DNA of 64,000 nt from Agathobaculum sp. Marseille-P7918 (GTDB taxonomy: Bacteria; Bacillota; Clostridia; Oscillospirales; Butyricicoccaceae), in the NCBI RefSeq assembly GCF_900625105.1, contig NZ_UYYD01000004.1, positions 62,001-126,000 on the forward strand, read 5' to 3'. Below are positions 44,012-53,191 of the stretch, in pieces. Made by a program: the position numbers and the translations under genes. Under the pieces are notes generated by a model. That model had not been told where the DNA came from, did no database searches, and saw only the letters and a list, made by a program, of their open reading frames with translations. Every line of letters starts with the position of its first letter. Position 1 is the first letter of the stretch.

Positions 44012-44947
44012 ATGGAATTTCATCACGTATCCATTCTGCTTGAACCGTGCCTGGAGGCGCTTCAGATCAAACCGGACGGCGTATATGTCGATGCGACGAC
44101 CGGCGGCGCCGGACATTCGCTCCGCATTGCGGAGCGTTTGCATGATACCGGCCGTTTGATCTGCATCGACCGGGATGACGAGGCGCTGGAAAATGCCAAA
44201 GTCCGGCTGCATGATGTGTGGCAGCGCGTGACGACGGTCAAGAGCGATTTCCGGGAGATCGACCATGTGCTGGAGTCGCTGGGTTTGCCGGGTGCGGACG
44301 GCATTTTGTTCGATCTGGGCGTTTCTTCGCCGCAGCTCGACCATGCGGAACGCGGCTTTTCCTACATGCACGACGCGCCGCTCGACATGCGGATGGACCG
44401 GACGCAAAAGCTCACCGCGTACGAGGTGGTCAACGAGTGGAGCCGGGACGAGATCCGGCGGATTTTGTTCGAGTACGGCGAGGAACGGTACGCACCGCTC
44501 ATTGCCGCGGCGATCGAACGGGAGCGCGCGAAAAAGCCGATCGAGACCACGCTCGAGCTGGTCGATGTGATCAAAGGCGCGATGCCGGGCAAGGCAAAAC
44601 GGGAAAAACAGCATCCTGCAAAGCGCAGCTTTCAGGCGATTCGGATTGCGGTAAACGATGAGCTTGGCGCGGTGCGGGAAGCGATGGACAAAGCGATTGA
44701 TTGCCTCAATCCGGGCGGACGGCTTGCGGTGATCACATTCCACAGTTTGGAAGACCGTATTGTCAAGGCAGCATTCCAACAGGCGGCGCAGGGGTGCACC
44801 TGCCCGAAAGAATTTCCGGTTTGTGTGTGCGGTAAAAAACCGAAGGTGCGGCTGACTCCGCGTAAGCCGATCCTTCCGGATGAAAAAGAGATCGGGGAGA
44901 ATCCAAGAGCCCGCAGCGCGAAGCTGCGTGTTTGCGAAAAGATATGA
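44012..44947 (+). CDS. rsmH: 16S rRNA (cytosine(1402)-N(4))-methyltransferase
   Basis: Methylates N4 of C1402 in the ribosomal P site. The 311-residue MraW protein has EFHHVSILLEPCLEAL, DATTGGAGHS, DGILFDLGVSSPQLDHAERGFSY and the ending HSLEDRIVKAAF plus a Cys-rich stretch CTCPKEFPVCVCG. It follows mraZ by 21 bases, with AGGAGGAG upstream, in the usual order. Confidence 0.97.
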   Translation: MEFHHVSILLEPCLEALQIKPDGVYVDATTGGAGHSLRIAERLHDTGRLICIDRDDEALENAKVRLHDVWQRVTTVKSDFREIDHVLESLGLPGADGILFDLGVSSPQLDHAERGFSYMHDAPLDMRMDRTQKLTAYEVVNEWSRDEIRRILFEYGEERYAPLIAAAIERERAKKPIETTLELVDVIKGAMPGKAKREKQHPAKRSFQAIRIAVNDELGAVREAMDKAIDCLNPGGRLAVITFHSLEDRIVKAAFQQAAQGCTCPKEFPVCVCGKKPKVRLTPRKPILPDEKEIGENPRARSAKLRVCEKI

Positions 44948-44975
44948 ACAGCAACCGCAGGAGAAAGGAAATGCA

Positions 44976-45461
44976 ATGATGACTGCCAGCAGGGAAAGCG
45001 TGGCCTACAAACAATATGAAGAGCGTTTTCCGGTGAAACAGGAGCAGAAGCGTGATTTGCGCGTAGCGCCCACACCGCGCCGCCGCAAGAAAGCACGCGT
45101 CAGACCCAGCCTGTTCGGCTGCATTGCGGTTGTCGTGATTGCTGCGGTGTATATCCTGTTTTGTCAGATGCAGCTGACGCAGCTCAGCGCCGAGGTCGGC
45201 GAGCAGAACGACTTGCTCAGCGAGCTGACGGCGGAAAATGTTTCGCTGACGACCAAGCAGATGAACAGCATGAATCTGGACGAGGTAGAGGATTACGCGG
45301 TCAATACGCTCGGCATGGTCAAGATGGACAATTCCCAGATCGAATACGTCGAGCTGACCAATCCGGATACGGTGACGGTCGCGGACAGCGGTGTCTCGCT
45401 CGGTTCTCTGTTTGCCGGTCTGGCACACAGCTTTTCGGCAATTGTGGAATATATCCGGTAA
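44976..45461 (+). CDS. ftsL: cell division protein FtsL-like
   Basis: A 161-residue bitopic protein with a basic cytoplasmic part (1-44), a membrane helix at about 47-66 and an extracellular coiled coil starting QLTQLSAEVGEQNDLLSELTAEN. Position between rsmH and the PBP gene and topology identify it as FtsL of the divisome (with DivIC and FtsQ). The ATG at 44976 follows AAAGGAA. The C-terminal tail beyond the coiled coil is longer than usual. Confidence 0.82.
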   Translation: MMTASRESVAYKQYEERFPVKQEQKRDLRVAPTPRRRKKARVRPSLFGCIAVVVIAAVYILFCQMQLTQLSAEVGEQNDLLSELTAENVSLTTKQMNSMNLDEVEDYAVNTLGMVKMDNSQIEYVELTNPDTVTVADSGVSLGSLFAGLAHSFSAIVEYIR

Positions 45462-45485
45462 GGAAATGAATAGGATGCGTACAGG

Positions 45486-45526
45486 GGAGTGAGAGGTGGA
45501 AACTTCTGACTCCTTACGCTTTTTTT
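45486..45526 (+). terminator. terminator-like hairpin between ftsL and the PBP gene
   Basis: GGAGT pairs with ACTCC and an inner five-pair stem continues after one mismatch (loop TGGAAA). After six bases a seven-T run follows (45520-45526). It may attenuate read-through into the downstream peptidoglycan genes. Confidence 0.5.
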
Positions 45527-45554
45527 ATCGAAATTATGGAGGCATGGAATACAC

Positions 45555-47960
45555 ATGGCAGCAAAGGGACCGAACAATCAAATGCGCGCACGAATCGGCA
45601 TGATGACGCTGGCTTTTGTGGTGCTTGGCTTTGGATTGGTTGGCGTTCGCCTGCTGTATATGCAGGTGTTCCACTATGATTTTTACAGCCAGCAGGCCGC
45701 GTCGCTGCAAACGCGCGATACCTTTATTACCCCCAACCGCGGTAAGATCTATGACGCCAACATGCAGGTTTTGGCGGAATCGGCAGAGGTAGAGCGCATT
45801 GTCATTTCGCCCAAGGGCGTGGTGGATGAGGCCAAGGTGAACAAAGGCATCTCCGCGCAGGCACAGCAGCAGACGCTGGCGCAGATTCTGGCCGATGAGC
45901 TGAGCTTGGATTATGACACGGTGCTGGCGAAAGTCCAGAAAACCAATTCCGAGTACGAGATCATCGCGCAGAAAGTCGATAAGGACGTTTCCAAGGAGCT
46001 GTACGCCAAGCTGGATGAGGCAGGCTGCACGGGCGTGTATTCCGAGCCGGATACCAAACGGTATTATCAGCAGGGCTCGTTCCTGTCCGCGGTGCTCGGC
46101 TATGTGGATAACGACAACAACGGCGCATATGGTCTGGAAGCACAGTACAACGATGTGCTTTCCGGCACGGCGGGACGTATTGTCCGCGTGCAAAATGCGC
46201 AGAATCAGGATATGACGCCGGAGACCGAACAGTATATCCCCGCGCAGGACGGCGATTCGCTGGTGCTGACCATCGACAGCGACATCCAGAACTTTTTGGA
46301 AAAGCATCTGGAAACTGCGCTGGCAGATAACCCGCAGGCGCGCGACGGCGTTTCCGGCATCGTGATGAACGTCAAGACCGGCGAAGTGCTGGCGATGGCG
46401 TCGCTGCCGGACTATGATCCGAACAGCTCGTACACCATTACGGATGAGCGCTATATCGAGGAACTCAAAACCAATGTACAGGCCGCGCTGGCGGAGGCCG
46501 GCGTCACGGCCGAGATCAGCGATAAATATTACCAGGAAGGCGGCCTCGCCAACCTGCCGGAGAGCGTGCAGCAAAACGAGGAACTGGTCGATAAATTGAC
46601 ACAAATCCGGTCGCAGCAGCTGTATAAAATGTGGTATAATCCGGTAGTCAGCGACACATACGAGCCGGGCTCTACGTTCAAGCTGATGACGGTTGCAACG
46701 GCGTATGAACTGGGGCTGACCAGTGAACAGGACACATATTATTGTGGCGGTTCGCTGATGGTCGGCGACTGGTCGCAGCCGATCCGGTGCTCGAACACCA
46801 GCGGCCATGGCACGCAGACGCTGACTGAGGCGCTGATGAATTCCTGCAACGTGGCCATGATGCAGATCGCGGCTAAGACCGGCATGGATCGTTTTTATGA
46901 ATTTTACAAGGCGTTCGGCCTGACCGAGAAAACCGGCATCGATCTGCCGAATGAGAGCTCGGGCATTTTCTTCGATCTGAATGATACCAGCGCGTGGAAT
47001 GAGGTTTCGCTGGCAGTTGCATCGTTCGGCCAGCGCTTTAAGGTCACGCCGCTGCAGGAGCTGAACATGGTCTGCGCAATCGTGGACGACGGCAAGCTCA
47101 AGCAGCCGTATGTGGTCAAGGAGGTTCTCGGTTCGGACGGTTCGGTCAAATCGACAACCGAGACCAACGTGATCCGCCAGGTGATCTCGGAGGAGACCTC
47201 GGCGTACATGCGCGAGGCGATGGAAGCGGTCGTATCGGGCGGCACCGGTAAAAATGCTTATGTATCCGGTTATCGGATCGGCGGCAAGACCGCGACTTCG
47301 GAGATCCTGCCCGAATACGATGACGAGGGCAAGGTCATCGACACAGAAGACCGCTATACCGCATCCTTTATCGGCGTGGCGCCGATGGACGACCCGCAGA
47401 TCGCAGTGCTCGTTTCCATCAACGACCTGCCGGAGTCCGCACCCCACGGCGGCGGTGCGATCGCCGCACCGGTGGTCGGCCGCATCATGGAGGATGTGCT
47501 GCCGTACATCGGCGTAACGCCGGTTTACTCGGATGAGGAAAACGACCGCCGCGAACTGACCGTTCCGAGCGTGATCGGCTCGACCGAGGAACAGGCGGCG
47601 GCAACGCTGGCACAGGCGGGCTTTGAATACCGCGTGGTGGGCGACGGCGATACGGTCACCGATCAGGTGCCGTCGAGCGGCGTGCGCATCCCGGCAAGCG
47701 GCAAGGTCATCCTGTATATGGGTGAGAGCAAACCGACCGAACAAATCTCCGTACCCGACCTTACGGGCTTGACACCGGATGAATGTCGTAGTACATTGGA
47801 AGAATATGGGCTGTATTTGAAACAGAAGGGCGTTGCGTCCTCGCAGGTCACGGGCAGCACAACCGCAAGCAAGCAAAGCCCGGCGGCCGGCACAAAGGTG
47901 AATATCGGCGCGGTGGTAACGGTAGAGTTCTCGGATACCACAAACGTCAACGACCGATAG
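45555..47960 (+). CDS. class B penicillin-binding protein with two PASTA domains (SpoVD/FtsI type)
   Basis: An 801-residue peptidoglycan transpeptidase. A membrane helix at about 13-37 is followed by the dimerisation/pedestal domain and the transpeptidase with Ser373-TFK (EPGSTFKLMT), Ser430-Cys-Asn and Lys578-Thr-Ala (IGGKTATSE). Two PASTA domains (about 668-725 and 731-793) end the protein, as in SpoVD and Bacillus PBP2B. About 60 extra polar residues lie between the LPDYDPN motif and the active serine. As the only PBP in the cluster it may serve septation, sporulation or both. The ATG follows GGAGGC. Confidence 0.93.
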   Translation: MAAKGPNNQMRARIGMMTLAFVVLGFGLVGVRLLYMQVFHYDFYSQQAASLQTRDTFITPNRGKIYDANMQVLAESAEVERIVISPKGVVDEAKVNKGISAQAQQQTLAQILADELSLDYDTVLAKVQKTNSEYEIIAQKVDKDVSKELYAKLDEAGCTGVYSEPDTKRYYQQGSFLSAVLGYVDNDNNGAYGLEAQYNDVLSGTAGRIVRVQNAQNQDMTPETEQYIPAQDGDSLVLTIDSDIQNFLEKHLETALADNPQARDGVSGIVMNVKTGEVLAMASLPDYDPNSSYTITDERYIEELKTNVQAALAEAGVTAEISDKYYQEGGLANLPESVQQNEELVDKLTQIRSQQLYKMWYNPVVSDTYEPGSTFKLMTVATAYELGLTSEQDTYYCGGSLMVGDWSQPIRCSNTSGHGTQTLTEALMNSCNVAMMQIAAKTGMDRFYEFYKAFGLTEKTGIDLPNESSGIFFDLNDTSAWNEVSLAVASFGQRFKVTPLQELNMVCAIVDDGKLKQPYVVKEVLGSDGSVKSTTETNVIRQVISEETSAYMREAMEAVVSGGTGKNAYVSGYRIGGKTATSEILPEYDDEGKVIDTEDRYTASFIGVAPMDDPQIAVLVSINDLPESAPHGGGAIAAPVVGRIMEDVLPYIGVTPVYSDEENDRRELTVPSVIGSTEEQAAATLAQAGFEYRVVGDGDTVTDQVPSSGVRIPASGKVILYMGESKPTEQISVPDLTGLTPDECRSTLEEYGLYLKQKGVASSQVTGSTTASKQSPAAGTKVNIGAVVTVEFSDTTNVNDR

Positions 47961-47970
47961 GAGGAGAAAC

Positions 47971-49413
47971 ATGAAATTACAGGAACTGTTCCGCGGGGTT
48001 GCGGTGAAAAGCAGCACGGCGGCGGACGATCTGGAGATCCGCGAGGTGCGGTACGATTCGCGTGCCGTGCAGGCGGGCGACCTGTTCGTCGCGATCCGCG
48101 GCTTTGCAACCGACGGACATCAGTATATCGGCAAAGCGCTCGAGCAGGGCGCGGCGGCAATCGTCTGTGAGGAAGCGCCCGAGGGCGCGCCGGCGGTCGT
48201 GGTGGAAAACGCCCGTCAGGCACTCGCGGAGATCGCGGCCAACCGGTTCGGCCATCCGGCAGACAGCATGGTCATGCTGGGCGTGACCGGCACCAACGGC
48301 AAAACGACGACGACCTATCTGGTCAAACATATGCTCGAGCAGGCGGGGCACAAGGTCGGCCTGATCGGCACCAATCAGAACCTGATCGGCGACGAGGTGA
48401 TCGAAACCGAGCGCACCACGCCCGAAAGCTACGAGCTGCACGCGCTGTTCGCGCGTATGCGCGACGCGGGCTGCACCCATGTCATCATGGAAGTATCCTC
48501 GCATTCGCTCGTGCTCGACCGTGTGCACGGCATCCGCTTTGCGGTCGGCGCGTTCACCAACCTGACGCAGGACCATCTGGACTTCCACAAGACCATGGAG
48601 GGATACCGCAAGGCAAAGGCGATCCTGTTCACCATCAGCGACAAGGGCGTCATCAATCTGGATGACGATGCAGCGCAGGCCATGCTGGCCGACGCCAAGT
48701 GCCCGTGCCTGACTTTCTCGTGCGAGAAGGATGCCGCCGACCTGACGGCGAAGAACATCCGTCTGCACGCGGACGGCGTGGAGTTTGTTGCGACCACCAA
48801 GGGCGATCTGGCGCGCGTCAAGCTGCCGATCCCCGGACATTTCTCGGTGGAAAACGCGCTGGCAGCGCTGGGTATCGTGCTGCAGGTCGGTATGCCGCTG
48901 GCGGACGCGGCGCACGCGCTTGCTACCGCGACCGGCGTCAAGGGCCGCGTCGAGGTCGTGCCGACCGACACGGATTATACCGTGCTGATCGACTACGCAC
49001 ACACGCCGGACGGTGTGGAAAACGTGCTGCGCGCGGTGCGCGGGTTTGCCAAGGGGCGCGTGATCGCGCTGTTTGGCTGCGGCGGCGACCGTGACCGCAC
49101 CAAGCGTCCCAAGATGGGCAAGATCGCGGCGGATCTGGCGGATTTCTGCGTGGTGACAAGCGATAACCCGCGCACGGAAGATCCAAAGGCGATCATCGAC
49201 GATATCCTCGAAGGCATGCAGGGCACCAAGACTCCGATGCAGGTGATCGTGGACCGCCCGGAAGCGATCCACTGGGCGCTGGCGCATGCGAAAAAGGATG
49301 ACGTGATTGTGCTGATGGGCAAGGGACACGAAACCTATCAGGAAGTCAACCATGTCAAGCATCATATGGACGAACGCGAAATCGTCGCGTCGTTCTTCAG
49401 CAAAAAAGGATAA
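47971..49413 (+). CDS. murE: UDP-N-acetylmuramoyl-L-alanyl-D-glutamate--2,6-diaminopimelate ligase
   Basis: Adds meso-diaminopimelate to the UDP-MurNAc dipeptide. The 480-residue Mur ligase has the P-loop GVTGTNGKTTTT (104-114), a conserved carbamoylated-Lys region near GYRKAKAILF, and the DNPR motif at 398-401. DNPR is the signature of DAP-adding rather than Lys-adding MurE, so the wall should contain meso-DAP. AGGAGGAG precedes the ATG. Confidence 0.96.
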   Translation: MKLQELFRGVAVKSSTAADDLEIREVRYDSRAVQAGDLFVAIRGFATDGHQYIGKALEQGAAAIVCEEAPEGAPAVVVENARQALAEIAANRFGHPADSMVMLGVTGTNGKTTTTYLVKHMLEQAGHKVGLIGTNQNLIGDEVIETERTTPESYELHALFARMRDAGCTHVIMEVSSHSLVLDRVHGIRFAVGAFTNLTQDHLDFHKTMEGYRKAKAILFTISDKGVINLDDDAAQAMLADAKCPCLTFSCEKDAADLTAKNIRLHADGVEFVATTKGDLARVKLPIPGHFSVENALAALGIVLQVGMPLADAAHALATATGVKGRVEVVPTDTDYTVLIDYAHTPDGVENVLRAVRGFAKGRVIALFGCGGDRDRTKRPKMGKIAADLADFCVVTSDNPRTEDPKAIIDDILEGMQGTKTPMQVIVDRPEAIHWALAHAKKDDVIVLMGKGHETYQEVNHVKHHMDEREIVASFFSKKG

Positions 49414-49463
49414 GGAAAAGCGCAGCGGATGCGCAAATTCACAACAATGGGGGAAAAGAGTGC

Positions 49464-50846
49464 ATGGAACAATTTACGCTGGCGCAGGCAGCGGAATGGA
49501 CCGGAGGAGAAGCGGCTGGGGACGCGGTTTTGACCGCGGTTTCAACCGATTCCCGGGTTATCCCGCCTGATGCGCTGTTCCTGCCGATCAAGGGCGAGCG
49601 GTTTGACGGGCATGATTTCATCGGCAAGGCGATCGAGAACGGGGCGTCTGCCGTGATGTCGCACCGCGAACACGAGGAATATCCGGTGCCGGCGCTGTAT
49701 GTGGAAAACACCTCGCAGGCGCTGCTCGATCTGGCGGGCGGCTACCGGCGGCTGTGCGGCGGCAAGGTGGTCGGCGTGACCGGCTCGGTCGGCAAGACCA
49801 CGACCAAGGAACTGCTGTACGCGGTGCTGTCGCAGGGCCTGCGCGCCCAGAAAACCGAAGGCAATCTGAATAATGAGATCGGCCTGCCGCTGACTCTGTT
49901 CCGCATGACGCGGGACACCGAAGTCATGGTGGCCGAGATGGGTATGAACCACTTTGGCGAGCTGTCGCGCATGACCGCGGCGGCGCAGCCGGATATCGCG
50001 GTCATCACCAACATCGGCACCTCGCATATCGAATTTCTCGGTTCGCGCGAGGGCATCTGCAAGGCAAAACTAGAAATTCTGGAAGGTTTGCAGCCGGACG
50101 GCTGCGCCGTTTTCTGCGGCGATGAACCGCTGCTGTGGGACAAACGGGAGCAGCTTGGCTGCCGGGTGGTCACCTATGGTGTGGAAAATTCCGCATGCGA
50201 TCTGACCGCATGCTTGCATAAAGACGGTACATTTGATATTATAAACAACAATCTGCCCGATGTGGCGCTGCCGTGCGGCGAACGCTTCGCCGCAAAGCTT
50301 GCGATCCCGGGCGCACACAATGTGCTCAACGCGCTGGCGGCGGCCGCGGTTGGTTTGCTGCTGGGCGAGACGCCTGCGCAGATCGCCGAGGGCCTTGCGT
50401 CCTACGAGGCGAGCGGCATGCGGCAGAATATCTATGAGCAGAACGGCTTCCATATTTATGCCGACTGCTACAACGCCAGCCCGGACGCGATGGAAGCAAC
50501 ACTGGCCGTGCTGGGCGGTATGGCGCCGGAAGGACGCCGCTTTGCCGTGCTCGGTTCGATGCTGGAGCTGGGCGATTATGCGGAGGAAGGCCACCGCAGG
50601 GCGGGCCGCGCAGCGGCCAAGCATGCGGATGCGCTGTATGCCTACGGACCGGATGCGCAGGCGATGGTCGCGGGCGCAAAGGAAAATGGAATGGAGCGGG
50701 CGTTCGCGTTCGAGGATCAGGCCGCGTTGGTCGCGGCGCTGCGGCAGGATGCCGCCAAGGGTGACGCGCTGCTGTTCAAGGGCAGCCGCGGCATGCGGAT
50801 GGAACGCGCGCTTGCGATGTTCTTAGGGGAGGACGTGGAAGAATGA
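49464..50846 (+). CDS. murF: UDP-N-acetylmuramoyl-tripeptide--D-alanyl-D-alanine ligase
   Basis: Adds D-Ala-D-Ala to complete the UDP-MurNAc pentapeptide. The 460-residue Mur ligase has STDSRVIPPDALFLPIKGERFDGHDFI, the P-loop GVTGSVGKTTTKELL, the NxNNEIGLPLTL segment and ADCYNASPDAMEATLAVL. It follows murE by 50 bases and overlaps mraY (ATGA). Confidence 0.97.
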   Translation: MEQFTLAQAAEWTGGEAAGDAVLTAVSTDSRVIPPDALFLPIKGERFDGHDFIGKAIENGASAVMSHREHEEYPVPALYVENTSQALLDLAGGYRRLCGGKVVGVTGSVGKTTTKELLYAVLSQGLRAQKTEGNLNNEIGLPLTLFRMTRDTEVMVAEMGMNHFGELSRMTAAAQPDIAVITNIGTSHIEFLGSREGICKAKLEILEGLQPDGCAVFCGDEPLLWDKREQLGCRVVTYGVENSACDLTACLHKDGTFDIINNNLPDVALPCGERFAAKLAIPGAHNVLNALAAAAVGLLLGETPAQIAEGLASYEASGMRQNIYEQNGFHIYADCYNASPDAMEATLAVLGGMAPEGRRFAVLGSMLELGDYAEEGHRRAGRAAAKHADALYAYGPDAQAMVAGAKENGMERAFAFEDQAALVAALRQDAAKGDALLFKGSRGMRMERALAMFLGEDVEE

Positions 50847-51844
50847 CACCAGCAAATCTTTATACGGCACTGGTTGCCTGTGCGGTTGCGTTTGTGCTGA
50901 CCGCGGCGATCGGTCCGGCTGTGATCCGTTATCTTCGTAAAATGAAGTTCGGCCAGAAGATCCTGGAGATCGGGCCGAAATGGCATATGAACAAACAGAA
51001 TATCCCGACGATGGGCGGTTTTATGTTCATCATCGGCATCGCCGTTGCGGTGGCCGCGGGCAACAGCTTTGCGGGCCATATCTGCGTTTCTTCGCTGGCG
51101 GTGCTCGGTCTGGCCGTGGCATATGGTGCGGTCGGCATGGTGGATGACTATGCCAAGATCCGCAAAAAGGAAAACGCGGGCCTGACACCCAAGCAGAAGC
51201 TGGTGCTGCAGATCCTTGTGGCGGGCGCATTCATTCTTGTGCTCTTCCTCGGGTCGGACAGCGCGCCGCGCCTCTGGATCCCGTTTACCGATATTACGTT
51301 TGTCTGGCCGTGGCCGCTGTACATCATCTTTGCGGCGTTTGTCATCGTCGGCGCGGATAATGCGGTCAACCTGACCGACGGCATCGACGGTCTGGCGGCC
51401 GGCGTGACGCTGCCGGTTGCGGTGTTTTTTGTGTTCGTCGGCATCGCGCGCGGTGACGCGGGCGTTGTGATCTTCGCGGCGGCGCTGGCCGGCGGTCTGG
51501 CGGCGTTCCTGATCTATAACTTCAATCCCGCCAAGGTGTTTATGGGCGACACTGGTTCGCTCTTCCTCGGCGGCGCGGTAGCAGGTCTGGCATTTGCGTG
51601 CGATATGCCGCTGATCCTGCTTCTCGTCGGTTTGATTTACATCATTGAAACCCTGTCGGTCATTTTGCAGGTGACCTATTTCAAGGCCACCCATGGCAAG
51701 CGCCTGTTTAAAATGGCCCCGATCCATCATCACTTTGAAATGTGCGGCTGGGGCGAGAAAAAAATCGTGCTGACCTTCTCGGGCATCACGATTGTGCTCT
51801 GCCTGCTGGCTTACTTTGTGGCACTGGCTCCGGTGCTGTCCTAA
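50843..51844 (+). CDS. mraY: phospho-N-acetylmuramoyl-pentapeptide-transferase
   Basis: Integral membrane enzyme transferring phospho-MurNAc-pentapeptide to undecaprenyl phosphate to form lipid I. The 333-residue protein has about ten helices and the family motifs PTMGGFMFI, VDDYAKIRKKENAGLTPKQKL, NAVNLTDGIDGLAAG and APIHHHFEMCGWGE. The next gene is ftsW, with no murD between them, which departs from the classical order. Confidence 0.97.
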   Translation: MTPANLYTALVACAVAFVLTAAIGPAVIRYLRKMKFGQKILEIGPKWHMNKQNIPTMGGFMFIIGIAVAVAAGNSFAGHICVSSLAVLGLAVAYGAVGMVDDYAKIRKKENAGLTPKQKLVLQILVAGAFILVLFLGSDSAPRLWIPFTDITFVWPWPLYIIFAAFVIVGADNAVNLTDGIDGLAAGVTLPVAVFFVFVGIARGDAGVVIFAAALAGGLAAFLIYNFNPAKVFMGDTGSLFLGGAVAGLAFACDMPLILLLVGLIYIIETLSVILQVTYFKATHGKRLFKMAPIHHHFEMCGWGEKKIVLTFSGITIVLCLLAYFVALAPVLS

Positions 51845-51869
51845 TTCTGAACCCTTCGGAGGTGTCCTC

Positions 51870-53135
51870 ATGGCTTCGACAACCAGACAGGCGCGTTCGC
51901 CGCGCCGACCGGATCCACGACGGCGGATCGATACGACCCGTCCGGCGCTTCGGCCGGATCGTGCGCCCGTACCGCGCGATGCCGCGGTGATGCATGCACA
52001 TGCAGCCCCTCCGGCGCGTACGCGCACCCGGTCGCGGGTGCGTGCCCATGCATGGGATATGGGTGTGTTCAGCACGGTATTGCTGCTGCTGGTCATCGGC
52101 CTGATCGCACTGTTTTCCGCCAGTTATTCCAATGCGCTGTTTTATCAGGGTAGCGCGACTTACTTTATCTCCCGTCAGGGGATCAATGCGGCGGCAGGCG
52201 TCGTCGCGATGATCGTTATTTCCAAAATCAGTTATAAGGTATATGCGCGGTTTTATAAGGAACTGATGTGGCTGTCGCTCATCCTGCTGGTGCTGGTTAT
52301 CACACCGCTGGGCACGGCTTCCAAAGGTGCGCAGCGCTGGCTGTTCGGCTTCCAGCCGTCCGAGCTGGCCAAGATCACGGTTATCGTTTGCTTTTCCTAT
52401 TGGATCGCGCGCGACACCAAGGGCATCCGCAGCTTCAAGGGCCTGATCAAGCCGTATGGCTTTTTGCTGGTTGCTTACATCGTGCTGCTGTTCCTGGAAC
52501 CGCACACTTCGGCCATGATGATCATCTGTGGTCTGGGTGTCGTCATTCTGGTGGCCGGCGGCATGCGCCTGTGGTATTTCGGGCCGATCCTGGTGGCCGG
52601 CGCGGGCATCCTGACCGCGTTCTATTTTGCTTTTGAGCATGTGCAGGAGCGCTTTTCGGTTTGGCTCGATCCGTTTTCCAATATGCGCGGCGAGGGCTGG
52701 CAAGGCGCGATGAGCCAGATTGCCATCGGCTCGGGCGGCCTGTTTGGCCGCGGTCTGGGCAAGGGCATGCAGAAGCATCTGTACCTGCCCGAACCGCAGA
52801 ACGACTTCATTTTCTCCTCGTGGTGCGAGGAGATGGGCCTGATCGGCGCGCTGCTCGTGCTGCTGCTGTTTGCTTATTTGATCTTCCGCGGATTCCGCAT
52901 CGCGCGCGCGGCGCCGGATAAGTTCAGCTGCCTGATGGCAACCGGCATCACGGCAAAGCTGGCGATCCAGACCCTGATGAACCTGTTCGTTATCACGGGC
53001 ATCATCCCGGTCACCGGCGCGAGCCTGCCGTTTTTCAGCTACGGCGGCACGGCGCTGCTCATGCAGATGGGTGAAATGGGCATACTGCTCAATATTTCCA
53101 GATACGCGCGAATCGAAACGCGCGCGGAAGAGTAA
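51870..53135 (+). CDS. ftsW: SEDS peptidoglycan polymerase FtsW
   Basis: Septal lipid II polymerase working with the class B PBP. The 421-residue protein has an unusually long basic cytoplasmic N-terminus (about 1-60, Arg/Pro/Ala-rich), then about ten helices. Motifs are LIALFSASYSNAL, FGFQPSELAKI, LPEPQNDFIFSSWCEEMGLIGA and [28 protein letters not shown]. The ATG at 51870 follows CGGAGGTG; the upstream extension lies in mraY. Its place in the cluster supports FtsW over SpoVE. Confidence 0.92.
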   Translation: MASTTRQARSPRRPDPRRRIDTTRPALRPDRAPVPRDAAVMHAHAAPPARTRTRSRVRAHAWDMGVFSTVLLLLVIGLIALFSASYSNALFYQGSATYFISRQGINAAAGVVAMIVISKISYKVYARFYKELMWLSLILLVLVITPLGTASKGAQRWLFGFQPSELAKITVIVCFSYWIARDTKGIRSFKGLIKPYGFLLVAYIVLLFLEPHTSAMMIICGLGVVILVAGGMRLWYFGPILVAGAGILTAFYFAFEHVQERFSVWLDPFSNMRGEGWQGAMSQIAIGSGGLFGRGLGKGMQKHLYLPEPQNDFIFSSWCEEMGLIGALLVLLLFAYLIFRGFRIARAAPDKFSCLMATGITAKLAIQTLMNLFVITGIIPVTGASLPFFSYGGTALLMQMGEMGILLNISRYARIETRAEE

Positions 53136-53191
53136 AGGGGAAGCCGGCCTGTGTAGCAACGGGCGGCTGAGACAAAGAAGGGGGAACTCAC

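Noticed and set aside
45534-48017. An 827-codon open frame on the minus strand opposite the PBP gene
   Set aside because: It mirrors the PBP gene codon by codon, is His/Arg-rich with no family motif, and has no ribosome binding site. Long antisense frames are expected in GC-rich coding DNA.
47977-49365. Open frame on the minus strand opposite murE
   Set aside because: Same reasoning as the other antisense frames; composition is that of a GC-skew shadow.
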